Assembly (NCBI RefSeq): GCF_022549225.1
Contig: NZ_JAKZFD010000001.1
Location: 1-64,000 of the forward strand
Origin: Pelomonas sp. CA6
GTDB lineage: Bacteria > Pseudomonadota > Gammaproteobacteria > Burkholderiales > Burkholderiaceae_C
DNA: 64,000 bases
Direction of reading: 5' to 3'
The stretch's first letter is position 1; each line of letters begins with the position of its first letter. Both the position numbers and the translations under genes were made by a program. Below the pieces are notes generated by a model. That model had not been told where the DNA came from and did no database searches. It saw nothing but the letters and a program-made list of their open reading frames with translations. Below are positions 37,189 through 46,321 of this stretch, in pieces.

Positions 37189-37956
37189 ATGACGTCCCTC
37201 AGCCCCGCCCTGAACGCGAGCCGGCGCCTGTCGCCGCCGCCGCTGAATGCCGCCGCCGATCTTGCGCCGCCGGGCGCCTGCGAAGGCCTGCGCGAGACGC
37301 TGCGCCGCGCGCTGCTGCCCTGGTCGCTGGACGACGAGTTGCTGGACGCCTGGGCCAGCCTGGGCCAGGAGCGGCGCGTGCTGACCGACGAGGTGCTGGT
37401 ATCCAGCCAATGCCAGGCCGACCGGCTGTGGCTGCTGCTGGACGGCGTGGTGCGCGTGGGCCGCTATGACCGGCAGGGCGGCTGGCGCCAGTCGCGCCTG
37501 CTGGAAGCGGGGCGCTGGATCGACGTCAGCAGCGCCTGGCTGGGAGGCATGTATCTGGAAGACGTGCTGGCGTCGCAGCCGGCGCGGGCCTGCTGCTTCG
37601 ACGTGGCCGATCTGCTGGCGCTGTCGTCCCGACCCGGGGGCGGGCGGCAGGCGCTGGCGTCCACGCTGCTGGCGCTGCAGTCGCGCGAGCTGGTGCGCTG
37701 GATGGACCAGGGCCAGCAGCGCGTGCTGCACGACGCCACCGCGCGTGCCGCCGCCTGGCTGGTGGAACAGCAGGAGCAGCAGGGGCTGCGCATCCAGCTG
37801 CGCGAACGCAAGAAGTACATCGCGTCGCAGTGGGGCGTGGCGCCGGAGACCTTCTCGCGCGTGATGCGCCAGCTCGAAAGCCTGGGGCTGATCCGCATGC
37901 AGGGCTACGAGGTCGAGGTGCTGGACCCGGCCCAGCTGGCGCGGCTGGCGGGCTGA
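37189..37956 (+). CDS. Crp/Fnr-family regulator (third, divergent type)
   Basis: A 255-residue protein: N-terminal low-complexity part (about 1-35), sensor domain of Crp type, and winged helix RERKKYIASQWGVAPETFSRVMRQLESLG with the E-xx-SR pattern. Sequence identity to the two Dnr-like proteins is visibly low; the sensor domain is shortened and contains a CC pair in ARACCFDVAD. It faces ubiUVT, so it may control them. Start ATG 37189 has GGAGAG 7-8 bases ahead. Signal unknown. Confidence 0.8.
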   Translation: MTSLSPALNASRRLSPPPLNAAADLAPPGACEGLRETLRRALLPWSLDDELLDAWASLGQERRVLTDEVLVSSQCQADRLWLLLDGVVRVGRYDRQGGWRQSRLLEAGRWIDVSSAWLGGMYLEDVLASQPARACCFDVADLLALSSRPGGGRQALASTLLALQSRELVRWMDQGQQRVLHDATARAAAWLVEQQEQQGLRIQLRERKKYIASQWGVAPETFSRVMRQLESLGLIRMQGYEVEVLDPAQLARLAG

Positions 37957-37986
37957 GCCCGCCGCCGTTCGCGCCGCCGCGCTCGG

Positions 37987-39318
37987 TCAGGCCTTGAGCT
38001 GCAGCCGCTGGTTGGCGCGCAGCGCCAGCAGCGTACAGGCGGCGCCGGAGAGCAGGTACAGGCTCACCGCCCACAGCCCGTAATGGGCCGACAGGCCCAG
38101 CGCCACCAGCGGCGCGAAGGCCGCGCCGATCAGCCAGGCCAGGTCAGCGGTCAGCGCCGCCCCGGTGTAGCGCAGGTGGGGCAGGAAGTTGGAGGTCACC
38201 GCACCGGCCGATTGCCCGTAGGACAGGCCCAGCAGCACGAAACCGACCAGAATGAAGAGGTCCTGGCCCAGCGTGCCGCCGCCCAGCAGCAGCGGCGCGA
38301 AGAGGCTGAACACGCCGATGGCCACGGCCAGGCTGCCCAGCAGGCTGCGCCGGCCAATGCGATCGGCGATCAGCCCGGAGACCGGCATGGCCAGCGCGGC
38401 CAGCACCGCGCCTACCAGCTCCACCGCCATGAACTCGCCGATCGCCTGGTCGGAGTACAGGCTCACCCAGGACAGCGGGAAGACCGTGACGATGTGGAAC
38501 AGCGCATAGCTGGCCAGCGCGGCGAAGGCGCCGATGAAGACGTTGCGGCCCTGGGTGTGCATCAGCTCGCCGACGTCGCAGGGGTCCAGCTCGTGGGCGT
38601 CCAGCTCGCGCTCGTACTCATGCGTCAGTACCAGGCGCAGCCGCGCGAACAGCGCGACGACGTTGATCGCGAACGCGGCAAAGAAGGGATAGCGCCAGCC
38701 CCAGTCCAGGAAGTCGCGCGCATCCAGACTGCTCCACAGATAGGCGAACAGCCCGCAGGCGACCAGAAAGCCCAGCGGCGCGCCCAGCTGGCCCAACATC
38801 GCATACCAGCCGCGCTTGTGCTCGGGCGCGTTGAGCGCCAGCAGCGAGGGCAGCCCGTCCCAGGATCCGCCCAGCGCCAGGCCCTGGCCGACACGGAACA
38901 GCGCCAGCAGCGCGATTGCCAGCGCGCCCGCGCTGGCATAGCTGGGCAGCAGGGCCATGCCCACGGTGGAGCTGCCCAGCAGGAAGAGCGCCACCGTCAA
39001 CTTGGTGCCGCGGCCGAAGCGGCGCTGGATCGCCATGCTGGCCAGCGAGCCCAGCGGGCGCACGACAAAGGCCAGCGCGAACAGCGCGAAGGCCCACAGC
39101 GTGCCCTCCAGGCGCGGCAGGTGCGGGAAGAACACGGTCGGGAAGACCAGCACCGACGCGATGCCGTAGACGAAGAAATCGAAGTACTCGGACGCCCGGC
39201 CGATGACCACGCCGACGGCGATGTCGCCGGGAGCCAGGCTGTCGGGTTCGGCGGCCGGCCGGCCCGGGTTCGCGGGGGCGGTGGCGTAGGGGCGGGGCAG
39301 GGTGCTGCTGGCAGTCAT
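37987..39318 (-). CDS. MFS transporter, metabolite:H+ symporter (MHS) type
   Basis: A 443-residue 12-helix permease with the family pattern VGVVIGRASEYFDFFVYGIASVL, VVRPLGSLASMAIQRRFGRG (cytosolic loop 2-3) and VSGLIADRIGRRS (loop 8-9). Related transporters carry organic acids, betaine or osmolytes; the substrate cannot be told here. It is divergent from cyoABCD, as often in Burkholderiales. The start ATG 39318 is preferred to an upstream one (39390) since the added residues lack coding character and would overlie the Fnr-type box. Confidence 0.85.
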   Translation of the reverse strand: MTASSTLPRPYATAPANPGRPAAEPDSLAPGDIAVGVVIGRASEYFDFFVYGIASVLVFPTVFFPHLPRLEGTLWAFALFALAFVVRPLGSLASMAIQRRFGRGTKLTVALFLLGSSTVGMALLPSYASAGALAIALLALFRVGQGLALGGSWDGLPSLLALNAPEHKRGWYAMLGQLGAPLGFLVACGLFAYLWSSLDARDFLDWGWRYPFFAAFAINVVALFARLRLVLTHEYERELDAHELDPCDVGELMHTQGRNVFIGAFAALASYALFHIVTVFPLSWVSLYSDQAIGEFMAVELVGAVLAALAMPVSGLIADRIGRRSLLGSLAVAIGVFSLFAPLLLGGGTLGQDLFILVGFVLLGLSYGQSAGAVTSNFLPHLRYTGAALTADLAWLIGAAFAPLVALGLSAHYGLWAVSLYLLSGAACTLLALRANQRLQLKA

Positions 39319-39348
39319 GATCAAGACCTGGGACAAAATGTCCAATCG

Positions 39349-39362
39349 TTGATATGGGTCAA
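39349..39362. promoter_or_regulatory. FNR/Dnr-type box before cyoA
   Basis: TTGATATGGGTCAA. The centre is 66 bp before the cyoA ATG, matching the distances at nir and nor promoters, but only 37 bp before the MFS gene start, so it probably acts on cyoA; whether it activates or represses cannot be read from sequence. Confidence 0.7.
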
Positions 39363-39421
39363 TCAAGATACATTCGCGCCCGGCACGCAACTAGCGTTTT
39401 CCCGCCGCTTTCGCTGTACCC

Positions 39422-40501
39422 ATGTCCTCCACCACCTCCTCCGAGCGCCCCCGGAACGGTCGGGTCCCCCTGAGCCGTTTCGCACTTCTGGCGCTAACTC
39501 TGCCGCTGGCAGCCTGCAACGCCGTCGTGATGAAGCCATCTGGCGACATCGCCGCGCAGCAGGCCGACCTCATTGTCGTCTCCACGCTGCTGATGCTGCT
39601 GATCATCGTGCCGGTGATCGCGCTGACGCTGTGGTTCGCCTGGCGGTATCGCCAATCCAACACCTCGGTGCCCTATGAGCCGGAATGGGACCATTCCACC
39701 CGGCTGGAACTGATCATCTGGGGCGCGCCGCTGCTGATCATCATCGCGCTGGGCGCGCTGACCTGGATCAGCACCCACAAGCTGGATCCCTACCGGCCGC
39801 TGGACCGCATCTCCGACACAAAGCCGCTGGCCGCCGAGGTCAAGCCGCTGATCGTCGAGGTGGTGGCGCTGGACTGGAAGTGGCTGTTCGTCTACCCCGA
39901 GCAGGGCGTGGCCACGGTCAACGAGCTGGCCGCGCCGGTGGACCGGCCCATCCAGTTCAAGATCACCGCGTCCACGGTGATGAACTCCTTCTACGTGCCG
40001 GCACTGGCCGGCCAGATCTATGCGATGCCGGGCATGCAGACCCAGCTGCACGCGGTGATCAACAAGGAAGGCGTGTACGACGGCTTCTCCGCCAACTACA
40101 GTGGCGACGGCTTCTCGCACATGCGCTTCAAGTTCCACGGCCTCAGCGAGGACGGCTTCGCGCGCTGGGTGGCATCCGCCAAGACCGAGGGCCAGGTGCT
40201 GACCCGCGCCGAGTACCTGAAGCTGGAACAGCCCAGCAAGCGCGACCCGGTGCGCCGCTACGCCGGCGTGGACGCCGGCCTGTTCGACGCCGTGCTGAAC
40301 CGCTGCGTCGAGAGCGGCAAGATGTGCATGGGCCAGATGATGGCCATCGACGCCGCCGGTGGCGGCGGCAAGGGCGGGGTGGACGGCCTGTCCGTCCTGC
40401 GCTGGCGTGACGGCGAGCGCCCTGTCGTCGCGGCGCTGTGCACGCCCGAGAACGCGGCCCAGTTCATGGCGGCGCCCGCGGCGCCCACCGAACAGCGCTG
40501 A
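39422..40501 (+). CDS. cyoA: cytochrome bo-type ubiquinol oxidase subunit II
   Basis: A 359-residue lipoprotein (lipobox LPLAAC, C32) with two membrane helices and a periplasmic cupredoxin-like domain. The CuA ligands of cytochrome c oxidases are absent, which points to a quinol oxidase. Markers: LIVEVVALDWKWLFVYPEQG, ASTVMNSFYVPALAGQIYAMPGM, NYSGDGFSHMRFKFHGLS. The C-terminal tail (CMGQMMAIDAAGG...) is extended. First gene of cyoABCD-SURF1-regBA. Confidence 0.95.
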   Translation: MSSTTSSERPRNGRVPLSRFALLALTLPLAACNAVVMKPSGDIAAQQADLIVVSTLLMLLIIVPVIALTLWFAWRYRQSNTSVPYEPEWDHSTRLELIIWGAPLLIIIALGALTWISTHKLDPYRPLDRISDTKPLAAEVKPLIVEVVALDWKWLFVYPEQGVATVNELAAPVDRPIQFKITASTVMNSFYVPALAGQIYAMPGMQTQLHAVINKEGVYDGFSANYSGDGFSHMRFKFHGLSEDGFARWVASAKTEGQVLTRAEYLKLEQPSKRDPVRRYAGVDAGLFDAVLNRCVESGKMCMGQMMAIDAAGGGGKGGVDGLSVLRWRDGERPVVAALCTPENAAQFMAAPAAPTEQR

Positions 40502-40526
40502 GTCCCCCGGATAGACGAGATCTGCT

Positions 40527-42533
40527 ATGCAAGACCTGACCACGCTCGTGTTCGGCCGCCTCGGCCCGGACGCGATCCCGCATGACCCCATCGTCTGGAT
40601 CACCTTCGCGATGGTGGTCCTGGGCGGCACCGCGCTGCTCGCCGTGATGACCAAGTACCGGGTCTGGGGCCCGCTGTGGCGCGACTGGATCACCAGCATC
40701 GACCACAAGAAGATCGGCATCATGTACATCGTGCTGGGCCTGGTGATGCTGCTGCGCGGCTTCGCCGACGCGCTGCTGATGCGCGCCCAGCAGGCCTTCG
40801 CCTTCGGCGACCAGATGGGCTTCCTGCCGCCGCACCACTACGACCAGATCTTCACGGCCCACGGCGTGATCATGATCTTCTTCGTCGCGATGCCGCTGGT
40901 GACGGGCTTCATGAACTACCTCGTGCCGCTGCAGATCGGCGCGCGCGACGTGGCCTTCCCCTTCCTGAACAACTTCAGCTTCTGGATGACGACCAGCGGC
41001 GCGGTGCTGATGATGATCTCGCTGTTCGTCGGCGAGTTCGCGCGCACCGGCTGGCTGGCCTATCCGCCGCTGTCGGGCATCCTGCAGAGTCCGGGCGTGG
41101 GGGTGGACTACTACATCTGGGCCCTGCAGCTCTCGGGGGTGGGCACCACGCTCTCGGGCATCAACCTGATCGCGACCATCGTGAAGATGCGCGCGCCGGG
41201 CATGACGCTGATGAAGATGCCCGTGTTCACCTGGACCTCGCTGTGCACCAACGTGCTGATCGTCGCCGCCTTCCCGGTGCTGACCGCCGTGCTGGTGCTG
41301 CTGTCGCTGGACCGCTACCTGGGCACCAACTTCTTCACGAACGACCTGGGCGGCAACGCCATGATGTACGTGAACCTGATCTGGATCTGGGGCCACCCCG
41401 AGGTCTACATCCTGATCCTGCCCTGCTTCGGCATCTTCTCGGAGGTCGTGGCCACCTTCTGCCGCAAGCGCCTGTTCGGCTACGCCTCCATGGTCTATGC
41501 GACGGTGGTGATCACCATCCTGTCCTACCTGGTGTGGCTGCACCACTTCTTCACCATGGGCTCGGGCGCCAGCGTGAACTCCTTCTTCGGGATCACGACC
41601 ATGATCATCTCGATCCCGACCGGCGCGAAGATCTTCAACTGGCTGTTCACCATGTACCGTGGCCGCATCCAGTTCGAGCTGCCCATGATGTGGACCGTGG
41701 CCTTCATGGTCACCTTCGTGATCGGCGGCATGACCGGCGTGCTGCTGGCCGTGCCCCCGGCGGACTTCGTGCTGCACAACAGCCTGTTCCTGATCGCGCA
41801 CTTCCACAACGTGATCATCGGCGGCGTGCTGTTCGGCCTGTTCGCGGGCATCTACTTCTGGTTCCCCAAGGCCTTTGGCTACAAGCTGGACCCGTTCTGG
41901 GGCAAGTGCTCGTTCTGGTTCTGGGTGATCGGCTTCTATCTGGCCTTCATGCCGCTGTATGTGCTGGGCCTGATGGGCGTGACCCGCCGCATGAGCCATT
42001 TCGACGATCCTTCGCTGCAGATCTGGTTCCAGATCGCCGCGCTGGGCGCCGGCCTGATCGCGCTGGGCATCGCCTGCATGCTGATCCAGTTCGCCGTGAG
42101 CTATCTGCGCCGCGAGCAGCTGCGCGACCTCAGCGGCGATCCCTGGGACGGCCGCACGCTGGAGTGGTCGACCTCGTCGCCGCCGCCGGACTACAACTTC
42201 GCCTTCACACCGGTGGTGCATGAGGCGGACGCTTGGCAGGACATGAAGAAGCGCGGTGTGGCGCGTCCCACCAGCGGCTTCCTGCCGGTGCACATGCCCA
42301 AGAACACGGCCGCCGGCTTCGTGATCGCCGCGCTGTGCACGCTGATGGGCTTCGCCCTGGTGTGGCACATGTGGCTGGTGGCCGGGCTGAGCTTCCTGGC
42401 GACGGTGGTGGCCACGATCGCCCACACCTTCAACTACAAGCGCGACTACCACATCCCGGCCGACGAGGTCGCCCGCGTCGAGAACGCCCGCAGCGCGCAA
42501 CTGGCGTCGGCGGCGGCGCTCGCGAGCCGCTGA
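40527..42533 (+). CDS. cyoB: cytochrome bo-type ubiquinol oxidase subunit I
   Basis: A 668-residue heme-copper oxidase, about 15 helices. The low-spin heme ligand is in [15 protein letters not shown], the Cu-B/Tyr pair in [17 protein letters not shown], further Cu-B histidines in [11 protein letters not shown], and the high-spin heme ligand in [14 protein letters not shown]. The C-terminus continues beyond the core, as in quinol oxidases. It reduces O2 to water and pumps protons, using ubiquinol. It starts 25 bp after cyoA. Confidence 0.97.
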   Translation: MQDLTTLVFGRLGPDAIPHDPIVWITFAMVVLGGTALLAVMTKYRVWGPLWRDWITSIDHKKIGIMYIVLGLVMLLRGFADALLMRAQQAFAFGDQMGFLPPHHYDQIFTAHGVIMIFFVAMPLVTGFMNYLVPLQIGARDVAFPFLNNFSFWMTTSGAVLMMISLFVGEFARTGWLAYPPLSGILQSPGVGVDYYIWALQLSGVGTTLSGINLIATIVKMRAPGMTLMKMPVFTWTSLCTNVLIVAAFPVLTAVLVLLSLDRYLGTNFFTNDLGGNAMMYVNLIWIWGHPEVYILILPCFGIFSEVVATFCRKRLFGYASMVYATVVITILSYLVWLHHFFTMGSGASVNSFFGITTMIISIPTGAKIFNWLFTMYRGRIQFELPMMWTVAFMVTFVIGGMTGVLLAVPPADFVLHNSLFLIAHFHNVIIGGVLFGLFAGIYFWFPKAFGYKLDPFWGKCSFWFWVIGFYLAFMPLYVLGLMGVTRRMSHFDDPSLQIWFQIAALGAGLIALGIACMLIQFAVSYLRREQLRDLSGDPWDGRTLEWSTSSPPPDYNFAFTPVVHEADAWQDMKKRGVARPTSGFLPVHMPKNTAAGFVIAALCTLMGFALVWHMWLVAGLSFLATVVATIAHTFNYKRDYHIPADEVARVENARSAQLASAAALASR

Positions 42534-42551
42534 AGACCGGGGAGCAACACC

Positions 42552-43178
42552 ATGAGTCATTCCGTTTCCCTGACCGCGGCCGACGGCTCGCCGCGTTACT
42601 ACGACTTGGCCGGCGATCACCACCCGAAGCAGGGCACGCTGCTGGGCTTCTGGCTCTATCTGATGAGCGACTGCCTCATCTTCGCGGTGCTGTTCGCGAC
42701 CTATGCGGTGCTGGGGCGCTCCTACGCGGCCGGCCCCTCGGGCGCCGATCTCTTCGACCTGCCGCTGGTGGCGGTGAACACGGCCTTCCTGCTGCTGTCC
42801 TCCATCACCTACGGCATGGCGATGATCTCCATGCAGCATGGCCGCCGCCAGGGCGTGCTGGGCTGGCTGGCCATCACCGGCCTGCTGGGCCTGGCCTTCC
42901 TGGGCCTGGAAATGTATGAGTTCGCGCACCTGATTCACGAGGGCGCGGGACCGCAGCGCAGTGCCTTCCTGTCCAGCTTCTTCACGCTGGTGGGCACGCA
43001 CGGGCTGCACGTGACCTTCGGCATCATCTGGCTGGTGACGCTGATGGTGCAGGTCAACAAGCTGGGCCTGACGACCGAGAACAAGCGCCGCCTGATGTGC
43101 CTGTCGATGTTCTGGCACTTCCTGGACGTGGTCTGGATCGGTGTCTTCACCTTCGTCTATCTCATGGGGACCCTTTGA
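42552..43178 (+). CDS. cyoC: cytochrome bo-type ubiquinol oxidase subunit III
   Basis: A 208-residue membrane protein with five helices typical of Cyo[63 protein letters not shown]. It stabilises subunit I. Start ATG 42552, GGAG ahead, 18 bp after cyoB. Confidence 0.96.
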   Translation: MSHSVSLTAADGSPRYYDLAGDHHPKQGTLLGFWLYLMSDCLIFAVLFATYAVLGRSYAAGPSGADLFDLPLVAVNTAFLLLSSITYGMAMISMQHGRRQGVLGWLAITGLLGLAFLGLEMYEFAHLIHEGAGPQRSAFLSSFFTLVGTHGLHVTFGIIWLVTLMVQVNKLGLTTENKRRLMCLSMFWHFLDVVWIGVFTFVYLMGTL

Positions 43179-43179
43179 C

Positions 43180-43551
43180 ATGAGCGCGCAACACAACGAG
43201 CACCACGCCGAGCACCATGACGACGGCGGCTACCACGCCACCGTGAAGGACTACGCGATCGGCTTCGTGCTGTCGGTGATCCTGACCGCGATTCCGTTCT
43301 GGCTGGTGATGGCCAAGGTCCTGCCCCCGGGCACCACGGCCTTCGTGATCCTGGGCTTCGCGGCGGTGCAGATCGTGGTCCACATGGTGTACTTCCTGCA
43401 CATGAACGCGAAGGCGGAGGAGGGCTGGTCCATGCTCTCGCTGATCTTCACCCTCGTGCTGGTGGTGATCATGCTGGCCGGCTCAATCTGGGTGATGTAT
43501 CACCTGAACACCAACATGATGCCCGTGCACGACATGCGCAACATGCCCTGA
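43180..43551 (+). CDS. cyoD: cytochrome bo-type ubiquinol oxidase subunit IV
   Basis: A 123-residue protein: a His-rich N-terminus (QHNEHHAEHHDDGGYH), then three helices (DYAIGFVLSVILTAIPFWLV; FVILGFAAVQIVVHMVYFLH; SLIFTLVLVVIMLAGSIWVM). It assists assembly of the oxidase. Start ATG 43180 lies just after the cyoC stop. Confidence 0.94.
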   Translation: MSAQHNEHHAEHHDDGGYHATVKDYAIGFVLSVILTAIPFWLVMAKVLPPGTTAFVILGFAAVQIVVHMVYFLHMNAKAEEGWSMLSLIFTLVLVVIMLAGSIWVMYHLNTNMMPVHDMRNMP

Positions 43552-43561
43552 GCCCGCGGTG

Positions 43562-44335
43562 ATGCAGGACGCCCGTCCCGCCTCTCCCCCGCGGCCGCGC
43601 CGCGGCGGCGTCCTCGTGGCGCTGCTGCTGGGCGCGGCCCTGTTTTTTGCGGGCTTCGTCGCACTGGGGCTGTGGCAGCTGCAGCGCCTGGCCTGGAAGG
43701 AGGCGCTGATCGCGCGCGTCGAGCGCGGCCTGGCCACCGCGCCGGTGGCGCCGCCGGCACGCGCCGAGTGGCCGGCGCTGGCGCGCGACACGCACGAGTA
43801 CCGCCGCCTGCGCCTGCAAGGGCGCTTCGACCATGACGGCGAAACCCTGGTGCGCGCCAGCACCGAGCTGGGCACCGGCCACTGGGTGCTGACGCCGCTG
43901 CGCCTGGACGACGGCGTCTGGGTGCTGGTCAACCGCGGCTTCGTGCCGCCCGAGCGGCGCGAGCGCGCCACCCGGGCCGCGGACGAACCCGTCGGCGCGG
44001 TGACGGTCGAGGGGCTGTTGCGGCTCAGCGAGCCGGGCGGCAGCCTGCTGCAGAAGAACGAACCGGCCGCGGGCCGCTGGTACTCGCGCGACGTCGCCGC
44101 GATCGCCGCGGCTCGCGGGCTGCCGGGGCCGGTCGCGCCGTTCTTCGTCGACGCCTGGCCGGGGCCGTCCGCCGTTTCTCCGGCAGGGCCTTGGCCGCGC
44201 GCCGGCCTGACGGTCCTGCGCTTCAGCAACAATCACCGGGTGTACGCGCTCACCTGGTTCGCCCTCGCGGCGATGATGGCGGCGGCGGCGGGCGCCCTGC
44301 TGTGGCAGGAGCGCCGCTGGCGCCGGGCGCGCTGA
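43562..44335 (+). CDS. SURF1-family oxidase assembly protein
   Basis: A 257-residue protein with helices near both ends (about 18-40 and 230-248) enclosing a periplasmic domain. SURF1 markers include GLWQLQRLAWKEALI, DTHEYRRLRLQGRFDHDGETLV, GVWVLVNRGFVP, and the closing NNHRVYALTWFALAAMMA. SURF1 assists heme insertion into heme-copper oxidases. Start ATG 43562 (GTG 43559 possible), 10 bp after cyoD. Confidence 0.9.
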   Translation: MQDARPASPPRPRRGGVLVALLLGAALFFAGFVALGLWQLQRLAWKEALIARVERGLATAPVAPPARAEWPALARDTHEYRRLRLQGRFDHDGETLVRASTELGTGHWVLTPLRLDDGVWVLVNRGFVPPERRERATRAADEPVGAVTVEGLLRLSEPGGSLLQKNEPAAGRWYSRDVAAIAAARGLPGPVAPFFVDAWPGPSAVSPAGPWPRAGLTVLRFSNNHRVYALTWFALAAMMAAAAGALLWQERRWRRAR

Positions 44336-44347
44336 AGCCCTTGCCCG

Positions 44348-45733
44348 ATGAACCCCGCCCTGAGCCCCGACCCCCTGACCGTGCCGCCCTCCGCCTCGAC
44401 CGGAGCGCGGCTGCCGGGCCTGCCCTGGCAGGTCCAGCACCAGGCCGACGGGCAGGCGGGGCGCAAGAACCTGATGCAGCTGGTGCAGCTGCGCTGGCTG
44501 GCGGTTGCGGGTCAGCTGGCGACCATCCTGGTCGTGGACCTGGTCCTGGGCATCGCGCTGCCGATGGGCGAGATGCTCTCGCTGCTGGCGCTGCTGGTGC
44601 TGTTCAACCTGGCCTGCTGGCTGCGCGCGCGCGGCGTGGGGCCGGTGAGCGATGTCGAACTGTTCGCCGGGCTGCTGGTGGACATGGCCATGCTGTCCGG
44701 CCAGCTCTACTACAGCGGCGGCATCAACAACCCCTTCATCTTTCTCTACCTGCTGCAGCTGGCGCTGGCGGCGGTGCTGCTGCGGCCGGTCTATGTCTGG
44801 GCCATGGTGGCGCTGGCGACCGCCTGCTTCGTCGGGCTGACGCTGTGGCACCGGCCCCTGGTGCTGCTGGAGCAGGGCATGGTGGCGCTGCCGTCGCACT
44901 ACATCGGCGGGCTGCTGCTGTGCTTCGCACTCAATGCCGGGCTGGTCGTCGTCTTCATCCACCGCATGGTCGCCAACCTGCGCCAGCGCGATGCGCGCCT
45001 GGCCGATCTGCGCCAGCGCGCCGCCGAAGAAGAGCACATCGTGCGCATGGGCCTGCTGGCCTCGGGCGCGGCGCACGAGCTGGGCACGCCGCTGGCCACG
45101 CTGTCGGTGATCCTGGGCGACTGGTCGCGCATGGCCCCCTTCGCCGGCGACCCCGAGCTGCGCGAGGAGATCGAGGAGATGCAGCTGCAGCTGCAGCGCT
45201 GCAAGACCATTGTCAGCGGCATCCTGATGTCGGCCGGCGAGACGCGCGGCGAGGCGCCAGCGCAGACCACGCTGCTGGCCTTCTTGGACGCGCTGGTGCA
45301 GGAGTGGCGCAGCACGCGCAGCGCCGCCGAGCTGCGCTATGAGCGCTACGGGCTGCCCGACCTGGCCATCGTCTCCGACACCGCGCTCAAGCAGATGGTG
45401 GGCAATGTGCTGGACAACGCGCTGGAGGCGGCGCCGGGCCGGCCGTTGAGCCTGGTGGCGCATTGCGAGGGTGAGCTGCTGATCCTGCGCGTGCAGGACC
45501 AGGGCCCTGGCTTCGCGCCGCAGATGCTGGCGCAGCTGGGCAAGCCCTACCAGTCCAGCAAGGGCAAGCCGGGCGGCGGCCTGGGGCTGTTCCTGTCGCA
45601 GAACGTGGCCAGCAGCCTGGGCGGGCGCATCCGCGCACGCAACCGCGAGGAAGGCGGTGCCGAGGTCGTGATGCAGCTGCCGCTGGCCGCGCTGACGCTG
45701 GACCGCGCCGTGGCGCGTGGAGGTCCGCGATGA
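44348..45733 (+). CDS. regB: RegB/PrrB-family redox sensor histidine kinase
   Basis: A 461-residue kinase with about six N-terminal membrane helices (44-205). The quinone-binding motif GGINNPF lies at 124-130. The phosphoacceptor is H243 in ASGAAHELGTPLATL, the hallmark RegB H-box, and a cysteine equivalent to the redox-active one of RegB is C285 in LQRCKTIVSG. The ATPase part shows LDNALEAAPG, DQGPGF and GGGLGLFLS. It senses redox state via quinone pool and thiol and controls respiratory genes. It follows SURF1 by 12 bp and overlaps regA. Confidence 0.93.
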   Translation: MNPALSPDPLTVPPSASTGARLPGLPWQVQHQADGQAGRKNLMQLVQLRWLAVAGQLATILVVDLVLGIALPMGEMLSLLALLVLFNLACWLRARGVGPVSDVELFAGLLVDMAMLSGQLYYSGGINNPFIFLYLLQLALAAVLLRPVYVWAMVALATACFVGLTLWHRPLVLLEQGMVALPSHYIGGLLLCFALNAGLVVVFIHRMVANLRQRDARLADLRQRAAEEEHIVRMGLLASGAAHELGTPLATLSVILGDWSRMAPFAGDPELREEIEEMQLQLQRCKTIVSGILMSAGETRGEAPAQTTLLAFLDALVQEWRSTRSAAELRYERYGLPDLAIVSDTALKQMVGNVLDNALEAAPGRPLSLVAHCEGELLILRVQDQGPGFAPQMLAQLGKPYQSSKGKPGGGLGLFLSQNVASSLGGRIRARNREEGGAEVVMQLPLAALTLDRAVARGGPR

Positions 45734-46308
45734 ATGCGCCGCCCACCGGCATCACTGGCAGCGCGCTGGACGAGGCGCTGGAGCGCCTGCTGCTCATCGT
45801 CGAGGACGACGACAGTTTCGCGCGCACGCTGGTGCGCTCCTTCGAGCGGCGCGGCTACCGCGTGCTGCGCGCGGCCAGCCTGGACGAGGTCGAGGCGCTG
45901 ATGCAGAAGCACCGCCCGGGTTATGCCGTCGTCGACCTGAAGCTGGCCGGCGGCGGCTCCGGCCTGGCCTGCGTGCAGGCCCTGCACGCGCGCGACGAGG
46001 AGATGATCATCGTCGTGCTCACCGGCTTCGCCAGCATCGCGACCGCGGTGGAGGCGATCAAGCTGGGCGCGCGCCACTACCTGGCCAAGCCCGCCAACAC
46101 CGACGACATCGAGGCCGCCTTCGCGCGCGCCGAGGGCGACGCGGAGGTCGAGCTCAGCGAGCGCCCGACCTCGATCAAAAACCTGGAGTGGGAACGCATC
46201 CACGAGACCCTGGTGGCGACCGACTTCAACATCTCCGAAACCGCGCGCCGCCTGGGCATGCACCGCCGTACGCTGGCGCGCAAGCTCGAGAAACAGCGCA
46301 TCAAATAG
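45730..46308 (+). CDS. regA: RegA/PrrA-family response regulator
   Basis: A 192-residue regulator: receiver domain with acidic pocket VEDDD (25-28) and phosphoacceptor D69 in VVDLKLAGGGSG, a K in LAKPANTDD, and a C-terminal Fis-type helix-turn-helix NISETARRLGMHRRTLARKL (about 165-187). It is the partner of the upstream kinase, overlapping it by 4 bp (ATGA). In related bacteria RegA controls oxidases, denitrification, carbon and nitrogen fixation; target genes here may include cyo and nir/nor. Confidence 0.93.
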   Translation: MNAPPTGITGSALDEALERLLLIVEDDDSFARTLVRSFERRGYRVLRAASLDEVEALMQKHRPGYAVVDLKLAGGGSGLACVQALHARDEEMIIVVLTGFASIATAVEAIKLGARHYLAKPANTDDIEAAFARAEGDAEVELSERPTSIKNLEWERIHETLVATDFNISETARRLGMHRRTLARKLEKQRIK

Positions 46309-46321
46309 CCGGGAGCCCCCG

